Source: Chara braunii (taxonomy: Eukaryota > Streptophyta > Charophyceae > Charales > Characeae). Taken from it: 31,910 bases of DNA. Position 1 is the first letter of the stretch, and the number at the start of each line of letters is the position of its first letter. The stretch is taken from positions 3,083,238-3,115,147 of the forward strand of contig BFEA01000054.1 of the NCBI GenBank assembly GCA_003427395.1, written 5' to 3'. The notes beneath the pieces are model-generated. The model did no database searches and was not told the origin of the DNA. It was given only the letters and a program-made list of their open reading frames with translations. The position numbers were made by a program, and so were the translations under genes. Shown piece after piece: positions 29,584-31,910 of this stretch.

Positions 29584-29595
29584 GCTCTGATACCA
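29584..29595 (-). other. Primer-binding-site-like sequence for initiator Met-tRNA
   Basis: On the minus strand the sequence is TGGTATCAGAGC, complementary to the 3' end of plant initiator Met-tRNA and the usual primer site of plant Copia/Gypsy elements. If real, the 5' LTR would lie to the right of 29596 and the internal region to the left. No LTR pair or pol was found. Confidence 0.4.
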
Positions 29596-29777
29596 GTATG
29601 ATGGACCCACCGGGATGACGGTCCGTCAAGATCAAGATGAAGGGATGAGGATGGGGGAGATGGAGATGGAGCTGGAAGGGACAGTGCAGCTCCAACACAG
29701 ACTCAACACGCAAGTACTCCAAACTGTGCAAGTGAAGAATGAGACTCTAAACAGACTGCAGCGGGGGTATACCTCCA

Positions 29778-29842
29778 TGGGACTGACTGGACTGGACTGG
29801 TACCAACAGTGGTACCGGGCAGGACCGGACTGGACTGGATGA
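29778..29842. repeat. GGACTGGACTG short tandem repeat
   Basis: ACTGGACTGGACTGG twice, separated by TACCAACAGTGGTACC-like palindromic sequence. Low complexity. Confidence 0.7.
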
Positions 29843-30176
29843 GCACACGGCCTGTGGGGTCAGGCCACGGCCTGGTCCCAGAGGCCGAACAGGCAAAATA
29901 GCCAGATAGCCCTGGCTCGAGGCCAGGGCAGCTAGAGGCACACTGCGGGTCGAGAGGGTGGTCTCTTTGACTTTATACACAGTTGTGGGTGGGTAGAGGT
30001 AGGCCGTTGTATTGCACCACCCAATCCCCCACTCTCTGTGTAGGGCCCTGTTTTAGGGGGAGGCTCCATTTTTTTTTCTTTTTTTTTTTTAATTTTAAAC
30101 AGGGGCCCATTGCCCAAGGCTCGTATTATGAAATTGAATACACCGCAAACACACGCCTCTTCTAATTAGGGCTGGA

Positions 30177-30237
30177 ACAACAACAACAACAACAACAACA
30201 ACATCATTGACGGTGATGTCAACAGCAACAACAACAA
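30177..30237. repeat. (CAA)n microsatellite, two blocks
   Basis: ACAACAACA runs at about 30177-30201 and 30223-30237. The following AT-rich stretch (30600-31010) shows no gene. Confidence 0.9.
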
Positions 30238-31039
30238 AGATTGCACGTCGGCGTTAATTCCAACAACGGTGGAGACACTGGTCCAGGCAGCTGCGTTTTT
30301 GACAGTGGCGGTGTCGGGCGGCCACAGGCAGTGGGCCACCCTACGTCAGCGGTGTTGAGTCTTCGACCCGATGACTTGACCGTATTTTGACAGTACACTT
30401 GTTTGAGCTGACGGGGAAAATCAGGGGTACCCAGAGCACCCCCAATTTTTGGTGTGCTGACCACTGAGAGTAACCCTCAAATTAACGAGGGGAATTACCG
30501 CTTCTACCACATTGTGCCCCACCATTTTTTCGCTTGTTCCGAGTCTATTCCCGAAGCAGCTAGCCGCGGGATGGGAATACGGGAGTAAGCCTTGGCACAA
30601 CCCTTTTATCTTGCATTAATGGTGCGGGAATGATACCTCGAATTTCCTTAATCTTAATATCGAAATTAAAAATGGAAGAAAAAGTTGAAAACAATAGATG
30701 GGAAGAGAAAACGGTTTCCTTATTCTATTAAATTTCCTCGGTATTTAATTTTAACGGGGTCACCCTCATTAGTCATTATTTTTGATAATAAAATTAAGAA
30801 GGAGGAAAATAATTAAAAATAATAAAAGAGAGGAGAACGAATGATTGCTTATTATTTGATCAATTTTAACGACGTTTATTTGTGATGATTTTAACTAGGA
30901 ATTATTTATTCACCATGATGTCATCTGTTTGTACGGACTTCCGATAATTATAAATTCACGTGTAATTTTTCCCCGATTCAACTGATTATTACTTTAGTTA
31001 TAACTCGGGTGTAATTCTCGAGCGCTGAGCGGTACCAGT

Positions 31040-31560
31040 TTCGGGGTTGCTATAACATGGTCGGATCGCTGCAGCTATCGATTCCATTTTGGGACGGGTC
31101 ACGCGACATTATTATCTTGGTACGGTACACTGGTTCGGTATGGTCACGGCACTTTTGCTGCACTTTACGGCGTCCGGCGTTGGGCTGGTATGGTAACNNG
31201 ANTGGCGAATGCCNCTCTGGCCAGNTATGCCATTTTGGTACGGTAATTGTGACTTGTTGGTTCGGTACAGGGANGACACCGGGGCAGCGTACTGCAGCCT
31301 GCTCCTAATTCTTATGGCTCGGTAACTGGTACGGTACTAAGCGGAGCTGCAACTCGACCTATTCATTTCTTCTCTTCGGGCCCAGCGCTGGTGACACTCA
31401 TGGCGGTCTGGTATTATCATATTCGGTCCGGTCCAAAACTGGTATGGTTCAGCTATCTTCGGCACTGCTGCTCGCTGCGAGCTGGTATCATTAACATTGG
31501 CGCTACGGCCTGGTACCTGGGTCCTGCTATTGGGCCTGTGGGCCTGAGACATGCCACCGT
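31040..31560. repeat. Degenerate GGTACGGTA-like low-complexity region with N bases
   Basis: Many scattered variants of GGTA(C/T)GGT and GGTTCGGTA. Isolated N calls at 31198-31199, 31202, 31214, 31225 and 31274 indicate ambiguous consensus, possibly from collapsed repeats. No gene supported. Confidence 0.6.
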
Positions 31561-31639
31561 TCCATTAGAGACTGGGTGGCCTGTGTGGGATAAAGGACAG
31601 ACCAGCTAAAGGATTGGGACATTCAGGTGGGGGCAGTCT

Positions 31640-31800
31640 CTCGCGGCATGCAAGGTGTACCCCGCCCACGTCGCAGATACGGACGAAGTCAACGGGCATC
31701 TGGACATGGAGACAGGGGGAGCTTNTCCNAAGCATGCACGGTGTACACAGCCCACCGCTGCCAACGCTGGTTGAAGTCAACAGACACGGACAGTGAACGG
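31640..31800. repeat. Two-copy tandem repeat of about 85 bp
   Basis: GCATGCAAGGTGTACCCCGC and GCATGCACGGTGTACACAGC begin units at about 31647 and 31732. Both contain GAAGTCAAC(G/A)G and GGACA. N bases at 31725, 31730 and 31802 fall in or near the second copy. A (GT)n run follows at about 31880-31897. Confidence 0.75.
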
Positions 31801-31910
31801 CNACGAGCGCAGCGAACGTACCTGTTCGCGAAGCGCGGTGGTTCCCTGCTGCTCACGGTCAACGGTAGCTATGGCGGCAGTGTGTGTGTGTGTGTGAAAG
31901 AGAGCGGGAG

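Overview
The window looks like nuclear DNA from a streptophyte with a repeat-rich genome. A charophycean alga such as Chara is my best guess. This is inference, from a plant-like Mediator subunit gene with very long introns, abundant simple repeats, a plant-type LINE, a plant initiator-Met-tRNA primer-site sequence and a zinc-knuckle ORF of a kind I associate with Chara. Nothing suggests a bacterium, plasmid or virus.

Left half (1-17,540), + strand: this is the body of MED7, the middle-module Mediator subunit 7. Four exons can be joined by canonical GT/AG sites with consistent phase: 1470-1539, 2434-2600, 15838-15911 and 17162-17330 (stop). They give about 159 residues. The N-terminal exon (family expectation about 40-50 residues) is not in the window and probably lies upstream. 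The third visible interval, 2601-15837, is a 13.2-kb intron that acts as a landfill. It holds long TTC tracts, tRNA-like SINE relics, three or more families of palindromic/foldback elements (one with five copies), a 49-bp minisatellite, a decayed CCHC gag-like gene, a U6 snRNA-derived pseudogene inside a possible TIR element, and a decayed gene on the same strand as MED7. That last gene joins a Josephin-like cysteine-protease domain to two RING-like zinc fingers, and is the most unusual item here.

Middle (17.5-26.4 kb), - strand: an unrecognised acidic, repeat-containing ORF (18,354-19,631, continuing in another frame to 17,927) lies just beyond an A-rich tail. Next comes a degraded L1-like LINE, with ORF1 at about 26,341-25,217 and ORF2 at about 24,934-20,435. 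ORF2 shows APE endonuclease, reverse transcriptase and a zf-RVT-like tail, and the RT is broken by a 115-bp tandem duplication.

Right end (26.4-31.9 kb): no gene can be supported. There are tandem repeats, hairpins, a 250-bp foldback element, a 12-nt match to the 3' end of plant initiator Met-tRNA (possible LTR-element primer site), CAA repeats, a degenerate GGTACGG-like low-complexity region containing N bases, and a two-copy tandem repeat. MED7 is the only gene that looks intact; everything else is mobile-element material or decayed.
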